From: G963667075 sp963667075
GTDB lineage: Bacteria > Pseudomonadota > Alphaproteobacteria > Micavibrionales > Micavibrionaceae
NCBI GenBank assembly: GCA_963667075.1
Contig: OY762938.1
Coordinates: 124,001-188,000, forward strand
Length of the DNA: 64,000 nucleotides
Direction of reading: 5' to 3'
Below are positions 53,794 through 61,839 of the stretch, piece by piece (the first letter of the stretch is position 1; the number at the start of each line of letters is the position of its first letter). Made by a program: the position numbers and the translations under genes. Under the pieces are notes generated by a model. That model searched no databases. It was not told where the DNA came from and saw nothing but the letters and a program-made list of their open reading frames with translations.

Positions 53794-54800
53794 GACGGCA
53801 GTGCTCCCATCGCAAGAAGGGTACCTGACACGACGATGACCCAGAGTAAAGTAAAGGGCAGAAAAACTTTCCAGCCCAGCCGCATCAGCTGATCATAACG
53901 AAAACGGGGCAAGCTCGCCCTGGCCCAGACAAAAACAAAGAGAACAAGAAACGTTTTAAGCCCGAACCAGATAAGCCCCGGCACAAAAGATAAAACACCA
54001 AGCCCAATAGGTGGCAGCCAGCCCCCCAGGAATAAAATAGTCGTCATCGCGCTCATCAGGATCATATTGGCATATTCTCCAAGGAAGAAGAGCGCAAAAG
54101 TCATGGAAGAATATTCTACCATAAACCCGCCAGCGATTTCAGATTCCCCTTCCGGCAGATCAAAAGGCGCACGATTCGTTTCCGCAAGAATGGAAATCAC
54201 AAAGACCACCAGCATAGGAAAGAGCAGAATATGCACCCACCATGGCCGCTCATACATCACAATCTCTGTTAAATTCATTGAGCCGGTGCAAAGAAGTACG
54301 CACACAATGATGACTCCCATTGAAACTTCGTACGAAATCATTTGCGCTGCGGCCCTTAAGCCTCCGAGAAAGGCATAACGGGAATTGGACGCCCATCCTG
54401 CCATAATAACGCCATACACCTCCATAGACGCCACAGCCAGTAAGAAGAGAATCCCAACATTGATGTCTGCCACAACCCATTTATAGGAAACAGGAATCAC
54501 AGACCATGCCGTAAGAGACAGCATAAAAAGCAGAATCGGGGCCATATAAAAAACAGGTCGATCGGCCTCATCCGGTACTATCGTTTCTTTCGAGAGCAGC
54601 TTAAGACCATCGGCCACCGGCTGCAATAAACCAAAAGGCCCCACCATCGAAGGGCCGATCCTCCGCTGCATGGCCCCCATAATCTTACGTTCGGCATATG
54701 TCATATAGGCCACGCAAACAAGCAGACCGCCAATAAGTGCTACAATATGCAGCAGCGTAAATAACACGGGCCAGCCATATGTCAAAAAAAGGTCTGTCAT
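53790..54800 (-). CDS. nuoH: NADH-quinone oxidoreductase subunit H
   Basis: Membrane subunit at the junction with the peripheral arm, where quinone enters, 336 residues with eight helices. YAERKIMGAMQRRIGPSMVG and AETNRAPFDLPEGESEIAGG are the conserved loops. Ten bases after nuoG. Confidence 0.96.
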   Translation of the reverse strand: MTDLFLTYGWPVLFTLLHIVALIGGLLVCVAYMTYAERKIMGAMQRRIGPSMVGPFGLLQPVADGLKLLSKETIVPDEADRPVFYMAPILLFMLSLTAWSVIPVSYKWVVADINVGILFLLAVASMEVYGVIMAGWASNSRYAFLGGLRAAAQMISYEVSMGVIIVCVLLCTGSMNLTEIVMYERPWWVHILLFPMLVVFVISILAETNRAPFDLPEGESEIAGGFMVEYSSMTFALFFLGEYANMILMSAMTTILFLGGWLPPIGLGVLSFVPGLIWFGLKTFLVLFVFVWARASLPRFRYDQLMRLGWKVFLPFTLLWVIVVSGTLLAMGALPS

Positions 54801-54810
54801 AATTTAAGTG

Positions 54811-56781
54811 CTACCCTTCTTCCTTTACAAAAGCGTCTACACATTTTGCCATGGTCTCGGACGCGCGTGAAATAGAATTTGACTGGTAAAAATTAGGGAT
54901 ATGTATGGTGAAATCCCTTTTCTCAGGCATCTTCTCCTCATCAGCATCCTTTATACCAAATGTCGTAAAACGAGCCTTTTTAATCGAATCAAATTCAGTC
55001 AAATGCGGCCATTCCCCGGCAATACGTTCTCGAATCTCCAAAAGAGAATTATATGGCAAAGGAATCTCCAGATGATCCGATAGTGCCCGCAGAATTTTCC
55101 AGTCCTCTTTCGCATGGCCCGGCGGCTTAACAGCCTTACGCGCCTGTTGAGGCCGCCCCTCCATATTCACATAAACAGCATCTTTTTCCGTATAGGCGCA
55201 GCCCGGCAACACAACATCTGCCTGCTGCGCATTTTCATCACCATGATGCCCCTGATAGATAATAAAGGGACTTTTACCTGTTATGGCCCGCACATTGAAT
55301 TCATCCATATTCAACAGATAAATCAAGTCCATCTCTTCCAGAGAAACCTCATCCTTGGGCACAAAACCAATTTCCAGAGCCCCGACCCGTGATGCCGCAT
55401 TATGAAGCATATTAAAATCAGCTTTATAGGCTTTAGCCAGATCACAGCACAACGCGTGATAATATTGTCTTTTGCTTCCCCTGAATGTGCCCATGCCAGC
55501 AATGATCAGAGGCTTCTTTGCTTCTTTTAGCGGAAAGGTATGCTTGTATTCCCCTTTTTCAAAGGCTTCCAACTCATCCGGGCTAACGGCTTTAAGTATT
55601 TTGACACCAGCCCTGCGCAAGCGTGACCACAGCAAAGGAGCCTCTGTCTTGAGATCTGTCCCTATAAGCAGGGCCACATCATATTCTTCAATCCGGTTAA
55701 TCATAGAATTAAAGAGATAGCCATACCGTTTCGACGTATCAAAACGTGCCCCATCCACACGGCATTCAAGATTTTTTGAACCTAAAGACATCATCAGGTC
55801 CTTTAACGCCACCATAGACTCCAGATCACAAAGATCACCTGCCAGTGCCGCCATTTTAGACGAGTCTTTCATTTTCATTCTTTTGGCTATAAGAGCAAAA
55901 GCCTCCTCCCAACTCACCTCTTCCAGTTTTGCGCCTTTTTTCTTACGAATCCATGGGCGATCCAGCCGGTTTTTTAAGAGCCCATCATGCGCGAAACGAG
56001 TTTTATCGCTAATCCACGCTTCGTTCAGTGCTTCATGAACACGAGGCAAAATACGAATCACTTCATCTGCCCTTGAATCAATGCGGATATTACTGCCAAA
56101 CGCATCATGAACATCAATAGAATCGGTACTCACCAGCTCCCAGCTTCGCGTGCGGTAAGCATAAGGTTTGGCCGTCAAAGCACCAACCGGGCATATATCT
56201 ATCAAATTACCGGACAGTTCAGACCCTACGGCTTTTTCTATATAGGTTCCGATTTCTGCGTTTTCGCCACGGTGGAGCTGCCCCAGATCATGTATCCCTG
56301 CAATCTCTTCTGCAAAACGAATGCAACGCGTACAATTAATACAGCGTGTCATAATGGTTTTGATAAGCGGCCCCAGCGCCTTATCTTTTACGATCCTTTT
56401 CGGTTCATGAAACCGGGAACGGTCAAGGCCATAGCCATAAGCCTGATCCTGCAAGTCGCACTCACCGCCCTGATCACAGACCGGACAATCGAGCGGGTGG
56501 TTAATCAGGATAAGCTCCATAACGCCATGACGCGCTTTCCTGACACGCTCTGAATTTGTATGAACCACCATGCCTTCCGCACATATCGTCGCGCAGGCCG
56601 GCACAGGTTTTGGCGGCCCATTCTCAAGATCAACCAGACACATCCGGCAATTCGCCGGCACGCTCAGGCGTTCATGGTAACAAAAATGCGGAATCTCGAT
56701 CCCAAGCATCTTCGCGGCCTCTAACACAGAAGTGCCGGGTTCAACGTCTATAATCTGTCCATCTATGCTGAGTTTTGGCAT
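54811..56781 (-). CDS. nuoG: NADH-quinone oxidoreductase subunit G
   Basis: Iron-sulfur subunit of the peripheral arm, 656 residues. N-terminal 2Fe-2S ferredoxin motif (FCYHERLSVPANCRMCLVDL), the His/Cys-ligated cluster region DCPVCDQGGECDLQDQAYGY, a 4Fe-4S site CINCTRCIRFAEEIAG and a molybdopterin-oxidoreductase-like C-terminal half, shortened relative to the 900-residue E. coli protein as in other alphaproteobacteria. Its ribosome binding site (AAGGA) abuts repeat R1. Confidence 0.96.
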   Translation of the reverse strand: MPKLSIDGQIIDVEPGTSVLEAAKMLGIEIPHFCYHERLSVPANCRMCLVDLENGPPKPVPACATICAEGMVVHTNSERVRKARHGVMELILINHPLDCPVCDQGGECDLQDQAYGYGLDRSRFHEPKRIVKDKALGPLIKTIMTRCINCTRCIRFAEEIAGIHDLGQLHRGENAEIGTYIEKAVGSELSGNLIDICPVGALTAKPYAYRTRSWELVSTDSIDVHDAFGSNIRIDSRADEVIRILPRVHEALNEAWISDKTRFAHDGLLKNRLDRPWIRKKKGAKLEEVSWEEAFALIAKRMKMKDSSKMAALAGDLCDLESMVALKDLMMSLGSKNLECRVDGARFDTSKRYGYLFNSMINRIEEYDVALLIGTDLKTEAPLLWSRLRRAGVKILKAVSPDELEAFEKGEYKHTFPLKEAKKPLIIAGMGTFRGSKRQYYHALCCDLAKAYKADFNMLHNAASRVGALEIGFVPKDEVSLEEMDLIYLLNMDEFNVRAITGKSPFIIYQGHHGDENAQQADVVLPGCAYTEKDAVYVNMEGRPQQARKAVKPPGHAKEDWKILRALSDHLEIPLPYNSLLEIRERIAGEWPHLTEFDSIKKARFTTFGIKDADEEKMPEKRDFTIHIPNFYQSNSISRASETMAKCVDAFVKEEG

Positions 56782-56789
56782 GTTGTTCC

Positions 56790-56820
56790 TTTTTTACCGC
56801 GAAGATGCGAAGGGGCGAAG
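56790..56820 (+). repeat. Repeat R1 of the GxxExxY cassette
   Basis: TTTTTTACCGCGAAGATGCG then AAGGGGCGAAG; nearly the same as R2 at 57245-57276 in the same orientation. The stop codon and last codons of the GxxExxY gene (ASSR-stop) lie within it, and the nuoG start begins nine bases beyond. Confidence 0.9.
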
Positions 56821-57231
56821 CATCTCACTTAAAATAACACGTTTAATTCCATTCTTAATAAGAGCTTCCTTAAAATTAATAACAAAGCCCATAGATATCT
56901 TTGCCTGCTTCATGTAAGAAATAAGCTGAGCCTCATGAACGGGCAGCATTCTTTCCACTGTTTTTAATTCAAGAATAATATGATCCTCTACAATCATATC
57001 AAGCCTATATTCAGTTGGAAGTTTTTTTCCTTTATAAAACACGGATAAAGGTTTTTGCGTTTTAACGCCTATACCCCTTTCCTGAAATTCTTCAATTAAA
57101 GCCTCTTCATATATTTTCTCAAGAAATCCCGGACCAAGCTCTTTATGAACTGAAAAAACACAATCAATAACCTTTCTGGATAATTCATCCAGCTCTACAG
57201 GCATATCTGAGTGTTTCCTTAATGTGCTCAT
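56794..57231 (-). CDS. GxxExxY protein (PD-(D/E)XK nuclease superfamily)
   Basis: 145 residues. The name-giving motif is ELGPGFLEKIYEEALIEEF (G-x-x-E-x-x-Y). A nuclease-like core is visible in YRLDMIVEDHIILELKTVER, with D and E-x-K in the positions of the PD-(D/E)XK active site. Biochemical function of the family is unknown; members are often encoded singly between repeats. The last residues (MLRPFASSR) are encoded by repeat R1. The ATG at 57231 has AAGG upstream. Confidence 0.9.
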   Translation of the reverse strand: MSTLRKHSDMPVELDELSRKVIDCVFSVHKELGPGFLEKIYEEALIEEFQERGIGVKTQKPLSVFYKGKKLPTEYRLDMIVEDHIILELKTVERMLPVHEAQLISYMKQAKISMGFVINFKEALIKNGIKRVILSEMLRPFASSR

Positions 57232-57244
57232 TGTGAGAACCTTA

Positions 57245-57276
57245 TTTTTTTACCGCGAAGAAGCGAAGGGGCGAAA
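57245..57276 (+). repeat. Repeat R2 of the GxxExxY cassette
   Basis: Same unit as R1 (one T more at the start, GAAGAAGCG for GAAGATGCG), 13 bases upstream of the GxxExxY start codon. It also faces R3 in inverted orientation across 268 bp. Confidence 0.9.
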
Positions 57277-57345
57277 TAATTTTTATTCCTTATTATCAGA
57301 ACTAGACAATAAGTAGCCAGCTATTGTCCCAATTCCCTTAAAGCT

Positions 57346-57543
57346 TTAGGTATTGTGGTTTTTATACCGATACTGCCTGTTATTTTTATTTTTATGCCAG
57401 AACCTAATAATCAGGCGGCCATTTTTGGTTTGCTGGGTACAATATCCTTGCCCTTTTGCTTTCAATCTCTCAGTTACGGATCCAATACCAATAGCAGAGA
57501 TAGTCAAGCACAGTGCTATAGTAACAAATTTTAATGCGTTCAT
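57346..57543 (-). CDS. Tiny membrane protein whose ribosome binding site lies in repeat R3
   Basis: A 65-residue frame, MNALKFVTIALCLTISAIGI, with one probable membrane helix or signal anchor and a basic Asn/Lys-rich tail. It is not recognised. AAGGAG, eight bases before the ATG at 57543, is part of repeat R3, so the repeat could supply the translation start. The gene lies between R2 and R3, that is, between nuoF and the GxxExxY cassette. It may be fortuitous; it could also be a second, smaller insert. Confidence 0.4.
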   Translation of the reverse strand: MNALKFVTIALCLTISAIGIGSVTERLKAKGQGYCTQQTKNGRLIIRFWHKNKNNRQYRYKNHNT

Positions 57544-57544
57544 A

Positions 57545-57578
57545 TTCTTCGCTCCTTCGCCTCTTCGCGGTAAAAAAA
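57545..57578 (-). repeat. Repeat R3, inverted copy beside nuoF
   Basis: Reverse complement of the R1/R2 unit with small changes (CGAAGAGGCGAAGGAGCGAA). It starts four bases after the nuoF stop codon. Confidence 0.9.
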
Positions 57579-57581
57579 CAT

Positions 57582-58859
57582 TCATCTCCCCTTTTTACGA
57601 TATTCCAGTATCCGTTTTTCCAGTTCCGGTCTAAAATGTTTTATCAGCCCCTGAACCGGCCATGCCGCAGCGTCTCCAAGAGCGCAGATTGTATGGCCTT
57701 CGATTTCTTTTGTTATGTCATAGAGCCTGTCTATTTCATCAATTGTCGCCTGCCCTGTGACCATACGGTTCATAATACGCGCAACCCAGCCTGTGCCCTC
57801 GCGGCATGGCGTACATTGACCGCACGATTCATGTGCATAGAAACGCGATAAACGGGCAATCGCATACACGATATCCGTTGAGGAATCCATAACGATAACG
57901 CCTGCCGTGCCAAGTGCTGTGCCATGTTCATGCAACGAATCAAAGTCCATATGAACGCCGTTACAAAGCTCACCCGGCAACAGCGGCGTAGAAGAGCCGC
58001 CCGGAATAACAGCCAGCAAGTTATCCCAGCCGCCACGCACGCCGCCTGCATGTTTTTCAAGGAGTTCCCGCAAATGGATTCCCATCTCTTCCTCCACATT
58101 GCACGGAGTCTCTACATGCCCGGAAATACAAAATACTTTTGTACCGGTATTTCTTTCATCACGGCCAAGCGATGCAAACCACTTTGCGCCACGTCTTAGA
58201 ATCGTGGGCACAGATGAAATCGTTTCAACATTATTGATCGTCGTAGGACAGCCATATAACCCCGATACTGCAGGAAAAGGCGGCTTGTTTCTGGGCTGTC
58301 CCTTTTTGCCTTCGATACTTTCGAGTTGCGCGGTCTCTTCCCCGCAGATATAGGCCCCGGCCCCGCGGTGTAGCACAATATCAAACGCCCAGCCGGATCT
58401 GGCGGCATTTTTGCCAAGCAAGCCAGCATCATAGGCCTCATCAATCGCCGTCTGAAGGATTTGTGCCTCACGGTAAAACTCTCCGCGAATATAGATAAAA
58501 GCCGTATGCGCACCAATCGCAAAACCAGCGAGCAACGCCCCTTCTATAATCTTATGTGGTTCGTTACGAATAATATCCCGGTCTTTACACGTCCCCGGCT
58601 CCGACTCATCCGCGTTCACAACAAGATAGGATGGTTTCTCAAGATCATGAGGCATAAAAGACCACTTCATCCCTGTCGGAAAGCCTGCCCCGCCACGCCC
58701 CCGAAGGCCAGACGCTTTAACTTCCTCAACAATCCATTCACGACCTTTTTTAATAAAAGAAGCCGTTTTATCCCAATCCCCACGCGCCTTCGCCGACTTT
58801 AAATCAGCCCCCAGTTCTCCATAGAGATTTGTATATATGCGATCTTCTAGTGCGAGCAT
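57582..58859 (-). CDS. nuoF: NADH-quinone oxidoreductase subunit F
   Basis: The NADH-oxidising flavoprotein, 425 residues, with FMN and cluster N3. GLRGRGGAGFPTGMKWSFMP is the FMN/NADH site, SCGQCTPCREGTGW carries three of the four cluster cysteines. Start at 58859. Upstream of it lies the GIY-YIG cassette rather than nuoE. Confidence 0.96.
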   Translation of the reverse strand: MLALEDRIYTNLYGELGADLKSAKARGDWDKTASFIKKGREWIVEEVKASGLRGRGGAGFPTGMKWSFMPHDLEKPSYLVVNADESEPGTCKDRDIIRNEPHKIIEGALLAGFAIGAHTAFIYIRGEFYREAQILQTAIDEAYDAGLLGKNAARSGWAFDIVLHRGAGAYICGEETAQLESIEGKKGQPRNKPPFPAVSGLYGCPTTINNVETISSVPTILRRGAKWFASLGRDERNTGTKVFCISGHVETPCNVEEEMGIHLRELLEKHAGGVRGGWDNLLAVIPGGSSTPLLPGELCNGVHMDFDSLHEHGTALGTAGVIVMDSSTDIVYAIARLSRFYAHESCGQCTPCREGTGWVARIMNRMVTGQATIDEIDRLYDITKEIEGHTICALGDAAAWPVQGLIKHFRPELEKRILEYRKKGR

Positions 58860-58892
58860 TCTTTCTTAACCGTTATTACCGTTTCCCTAACC

Positions 58893-58920
58893 GTCATTCC
58901 CGCGCAGGCGGGAATCCAGA
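58893..58920 (+). repeat. Left hairpin repeat of the GIY-YIG cassette
   Basis: GTCATTCCCGCGCAGGCGGG then AATCCAGA; an internal 8-bp stem ATTCCCGC/GCGGGAAT. Same type as the short intergenic palindromes (dRS3-like) known from several proteobacteria. The pseudogene stop lies five bases away. Confidence 0.9.
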
Positions 58921-58925
58921 TCATT

Positions 58926-59210
58926 TTACAACGTGCTATATAAATCTTCCCAATCAGGATTCATTTTTTCAATCATACGCAGCTTCCATTTTCATTCCCA
59001 TTTTTTAATTTGCTTTTCCCTTTTTATTGCTTCGCTCATGTCCTCATGGACTTCAAACCAAACCAGAACATGGGTTCTATATTTTTTTGAAAATCCTTCT
59101 ACAATATTGTTTTTATGTTCCCAGACACGTTTTCTTAAGTCAGAAGTGACCCCTGTATACAGTGTTCCGTTTCTCTTACTAGATAAAATATATACGCATG
59201 GCTGTTTCAT
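58926..59210 (-). pseudogene. GIY-YIG nuclease family gene with in-frame stop
   Basis: The intact part, MKQPCVYILSSKRNGTLYTG, carries the GIY-YIG motif as VYIL...LYTG, then RVWEHKNN and the REKQIKKW segment of the short YhbQ-like (UPF0213) family. After residue 72 there is a TGA (58992-58994), and the same frame then continues as KWKLRMIEKMNPDWEDLYST to a TAA at 58926, which is the normal end of this family. Replacing TGA by CGA (Arg) would repair it. So it is a recent nonsense mutant. Confidence 0.88.
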
Positions 59211-59215
59211 CTTTT

Positions 59216-59243
59216 TCTGGATCCCCGCCTTCGCGGGGATGAC
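59216..59243 (-). repeat. Right hairpin repeat of the GIY-YIG cassette
   Basis: Reverse complement of the left repeat except at three positions; internal stem ATCCCCGC/GCGGGGAT. It begins five bases before the GIY-YIG start codon and ends 16 bases before the nuoE stop. Confidence 0.9.
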
Positions 59244-59259
59244 AATTTATCCTTTCTTC

Positions 59260-59880
59260 TTATTTCCTTCCACATGCACATGGCTTTGAACATTGCCTTC
59301 CGGTTTGCGATCCACCTTCCGGGATTTTTCCGGCTTTAAGGTCGTCCAGAATCTCAATGATACGCGCAGGCGTCAAATCTTCGTAGTACGTATCATTAAT
59401 CTGCACGACAGGTGCATTCACGCACGCGCCAAGACATTCCACCTCCATCATGGTAAAGAGCTTATCCTTGGTCGTCTCTCCCATTTTGATATTCAGATGC
59501 TCTTCACATGTCCGGCATATTTCACCTGCCCCGCGGAGCCAACATGGAGTCGTTGTGCAAAACTGAAGCAAATATTTCCCCACCGGCACCAGATTATACA
59601 TGGAATAAAACGTTGCGACTTCATACACCTTGATCTTTGGCATGGAAAGGATGTGCGCAATCGTATCCATCGCGGCCTGCGGTATCCAGCCCCCGTAAGG
59701 CGGCTCAGCCGTTGCACCCTCTTCAGCCATTTCCCGTTGCACCAGATCCAGCAAAGGCATCACAGCACTTTGCGCCTGTCCCTCTGGATAGCGCGCAATA
59801 ATATCCTCTACTTTCTTCTGATCCTTGAAAGTAAAAAATTCCGGCTGATAGGCCGCATATGGATCGTATTCTTTTTTCAC
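59260..59880 (-). CDS. nuoE: NADH-quinone oxidoreductase subunit E
   Basis: Holds the 2Fe-2S cluster N1a of the NADH module, 206 residues. Cysteine motifs CTTTPCWLRG and CLGACVNAP are intact. The C-terminus departs from the family end and stops as QCSKPCACGRK. GTG start at 59880 with AAGGA upstream. The gene is separated from nuoD by the SGNH hydrolase and palindrome. Confidence 0.95.
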   Translation of the reverse strand: MKKEYDPYAAYQPEFFTFKDQKKVEDIIARYPEGQAQSAVMPLLDLVQREMAEEGATAEPPYGGWIPQAAMDTIAHILSMPKIKVYEVATFYSMYNLVPVGKYLLQFCTTTPCWLRGAGEICRTCEEHLNIKMGETTKDKLFTMMEVECLGACVNAPVVQINDTYYEDLTPARIIEILDDLKAGKIPEGGSQTGRQCSKPCACGRK

Positions 59881-59901
59881 CTTTTTTCCTTACACTCTCC
59901 A

Positions 59902-59969
59902 AAGATCCCCGCTGATCCGGGGAAGGCAAATTTTGACGATAATGCTTTCCCCGGATTAGCGGGGATCTT
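59902..59969. repeat. Long palindromic element between SGNH gene and nuoE
   Basis: 26-bp arms (59902-59927 and 59944-59969) pair at 24 of 26 positions across a 16-bp spacer. The arms contain GATCCCCGC, related to the right end of the GIY-YIG cassette (GGATCCCCGC). In the nuo transcript it would form a very stable hairpin. No gene lies inside. Confidence 0.85.
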
Positions 59970-59974
59970 AACTT

Positions 59975-60637
59975 CTACCCCGTATGAAACGCATAAAAAT
60001 CATCATCAAACAAAAAACTTGAAATTTTATCTGCTAACAACGCATGACCTTTGGTATTTGGATGAACGCCATCAAACAAAAGTTCTTTATAATCCGGTCT
60101 TGATATCCATTCGTCAAAAACTGGTAAAAAAGGCACATGATGCTCTAGGCAAACCTGTTTCAGAATATCTTCGTAACGCCGAATATATTTATTCATACAA
60201 GATTTATCCGGGGCCCATGGTATCGGATTTAATAAACTTTCATCTACAGGCGTCATGCCTATAAAAGATATCTTTTGTGCAATATCTTTAGAAGTATCAC
60301 ATAGCTGAATCAAATTTCCTCTAAACGCATCCTCAGTAAACCTGTTTTTTTCTTCATCAAGAAGATAAACGGAATCATTAATGCCTATGGCAAAAACGAA
60401 CTGAATTTTCTCATCATCTTCTTCCGGGTCAAGGCGTACAGAAATTTCTTTTCTTAAACGCTTTAATACATCCTCGGCTGTATCCCCTGAGACTCCGAGA
60501 TTATAGGGTATGCAATAAAAATTTTTTCCTTTCATCTTTTCCTGCATAACCTTAGCAATCAAACGATTGGCCCAACCGCCTTTATCATCCCATGCACCGA
60601 CTGTAATACTGTCACCAATAAAAAATAATTTGCCCAT
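59975..60637 (-). CDS. SGNH/GDSL-family hydrolase
   Basis: 220 residues. The GDS motif is at the N-terminus (MGKLFFIGDSITVGAWDDKG), the NxGVSGDT block (glycine oxyanion) follows, then the GIND block (FAIGINDS), and the catalytic D-x-x-H as FDGVHPNTKGHALLADKIS. No signal peptide is visible, so it is probably cytoplasmic; substrate (an ester or acyl group) unknown. Its ATG overlaps the nuoD TAA, so it is translationally coupled within the nuo operon, although it is not a complex I gene. Confidence 0.9.
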   Translation of the reverse strand: MGKLFFIGDSITVGAWDDKGGWANRLIAKVMQEKMKGKNFYCIPYNLGVSGDTAEDVLKRLRKEISVRLDPEEDDEKIQFVFAIGINDSVYLLDEEKNRFTEDAFRGNLIQLCDTSKDIAQKISFIGMTPVDESLLNPIPWAPDKSCMNKYIRRYEDILKQVCLEHHVPFLPVFDEWISRPDYKELLFDGVHPNTKGHALLADKISSFLFDDDFYAFHTG

Positions 60638-61839
60638 TACCGGTCAATCTCCCCAAATACAATATCGAGTGAACCGATGATCGCTACCGTATCGGCTAGC
60701 ATGTGGCCTTTGCTGATGCTGTCCATGGCCTGTAGATGTGCAAAGCCCGGGGAGCGGATGTGGCAGCGGTATGGTTTGTTTGAACCATCAGAGACCAGGT
60801 AAACGCCGAGTTCTCCTTTCGGGGCTTCTATGGCTGTGTAGGTTTCTCCTTTTGGCACGTGATACCCTTCGGAGAATAGCTTGAAATGATGGATCATCGC
60901 CTCCATGGAATTTTTGGCTTCTTCTTTAGGCGGCGGCGTTATTTTATAATCATTCACCGCTACAGGGCCTTCTTTTGGCATCTCTTCCAAAACCTGCCTT
61001 ATAATCCGCAAAGCTTGACGCATTTCTGCGACGCGTAAAAGATAGCGCGCAAAGCAATCGCCTGTCTCCGCCGTTGGTATATCAAAATCCATTTTTTCGT
61101 AAACGTCATAGGGCTGCGCTTTCCTGACATCCCATGGCATGCCGCATGCCCGAAGCATCGCACCGGAGAATGCCCCATCAAGAGCCTGCTCCAGCGTCAC
61201 TTTGCCGATACCGACCGTCCGCTGTTTAAATATACGGTTACCTGTTAACAGCTCATCCACATCATCGAGAAACTTGGGAAATGTTTCCGTCCATTCCCAG
61301 ATATCATCCACCAGACCATCTGGCATATCTTTTGCGACGCCGCCCGTCCGAAAATAATTTGCATGCATGCGGGCCCCTGAAACACGCTCACAAAATTCGA
61401 GTGCGATCTCACGTTCTTCAAACCCCCAGAGCGATGGCGTAATCGCCCCGATATCAATCGCAAAGGTCGTGATACTCATCACATGGCTCAAGATTCGGCT
61501 AATCTCTGCAAACAACACGCGGATATACTGTGCCCGTTCCGGTGCATTTATGCCCAAGAGCTTTTCGGTCGCAAGCGCAAAGACATGCTCCTGTGCGATA
61601 GGCGCGACATAATCCAGACGATCAAAATAAGGGGCCGCCTGCATATAGGTTTTATGCTCTATAAGTTTTTCTGTCCCTCTGTGAAGCAGGCCAATATGAG
61701 GATCAGCCCGTTTTACGACCTCGCCATCCATCTCAAGAATAAGACGAAGCACCCCATGCGCCGCCGGATGCTGTGGTCCGAAATTTAACGTGTAGGTATC
61801 AATGTTTTCATCTGTGTTAAAGGCCTCTTTCTCTATCAT
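60637..61839 (-). CDS. nuoD: NADH-quinone oxidoreductase subunit D
   Basis: The 49-kDa-like subunit forming the quinone site with NuoB, 400 residues. LNFGPQHPAAHGVLRLILEM, DRLDYVAPIAQEHVFALATE and the C-terminal DIVFGEIDR are conserved. The start at 61839 overlaps the nuoC TGA. Confidence 0.97.
   Translation of the reverse strand: MIEKEAFNTDENIDTYTLNFGPQHPAAHGVLRLILEMDGEVVKRADPHIGLLHRGTEKLIEHKTYMQAAPYFDRLDYVAPIAQEHVFALATEKLLGINAPERAQYIRVLFAEISRILSHVMSITTFAIDIGAITPSLWGFEEREIALEFCERVSGARMHANYFRTGGVAKDMPDGLVDDIWEWTETFPKFLDDVDELLTGNRIFKQRTVGIGKVTLEQALDGAFSGAMLRACGMPWDVRKAQPYDVYEKMDFDIPTAETGDCFARYLLRVAEMRQALRIIRQVLEEMPKEGPVAVNDYKITPPPKEEAKNSMEAMIHHFKLFSEGYHVPKGETYTAIEAPKGELGVYLVSDGSNKPYRCHIRSPGFAHLQAMDSISKGHMLADTVAIIGSLDIVFGEIDR

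Larger units (their letters stand above)
56790..57276. mobile_element. Putative GxxExxY nuclease cassette in the nuo operon
   Basis: A 487-bp unit: repeat R1, a single GxxExxY gene, repeat R2. The gene fills the unit almost completely (its stop is in R1 and its start is 13 bases from R2). It sits exactly between nuoG and nuoF and neither of these genes is damaged. The gene family has a PD-(D/E)XK nuclease fold, so a selfish cassette spread by its own nuclease is a reasonable inference; mobility itself is not shown by this sequence. Confidence 0.5.
58893..59243. mobile_element. Putative GIY-YIG nuclease cassette in the nuo operon
   Basis: A 351-bp unit between nuoE and nuoF. It consists of a 28-bp repeat, 5 bp, a gene remnant, 5 bp, and the same 28-bp repeat inverted (25 of 28 identical). 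Two of the three differences are compensatory in the internal stem, T-A against C-G, so the hairpin has been conserved. Confidence 0.65.

Noticed and set aside
58992..58994. Reassignment of TGA to tryptophan, as in a few alphaproteobacteria
   Set aside because: Many genes here end in TGA at positions that match family ends (lpxI, rnj, nuoA, gltX), so TGA is a stop.
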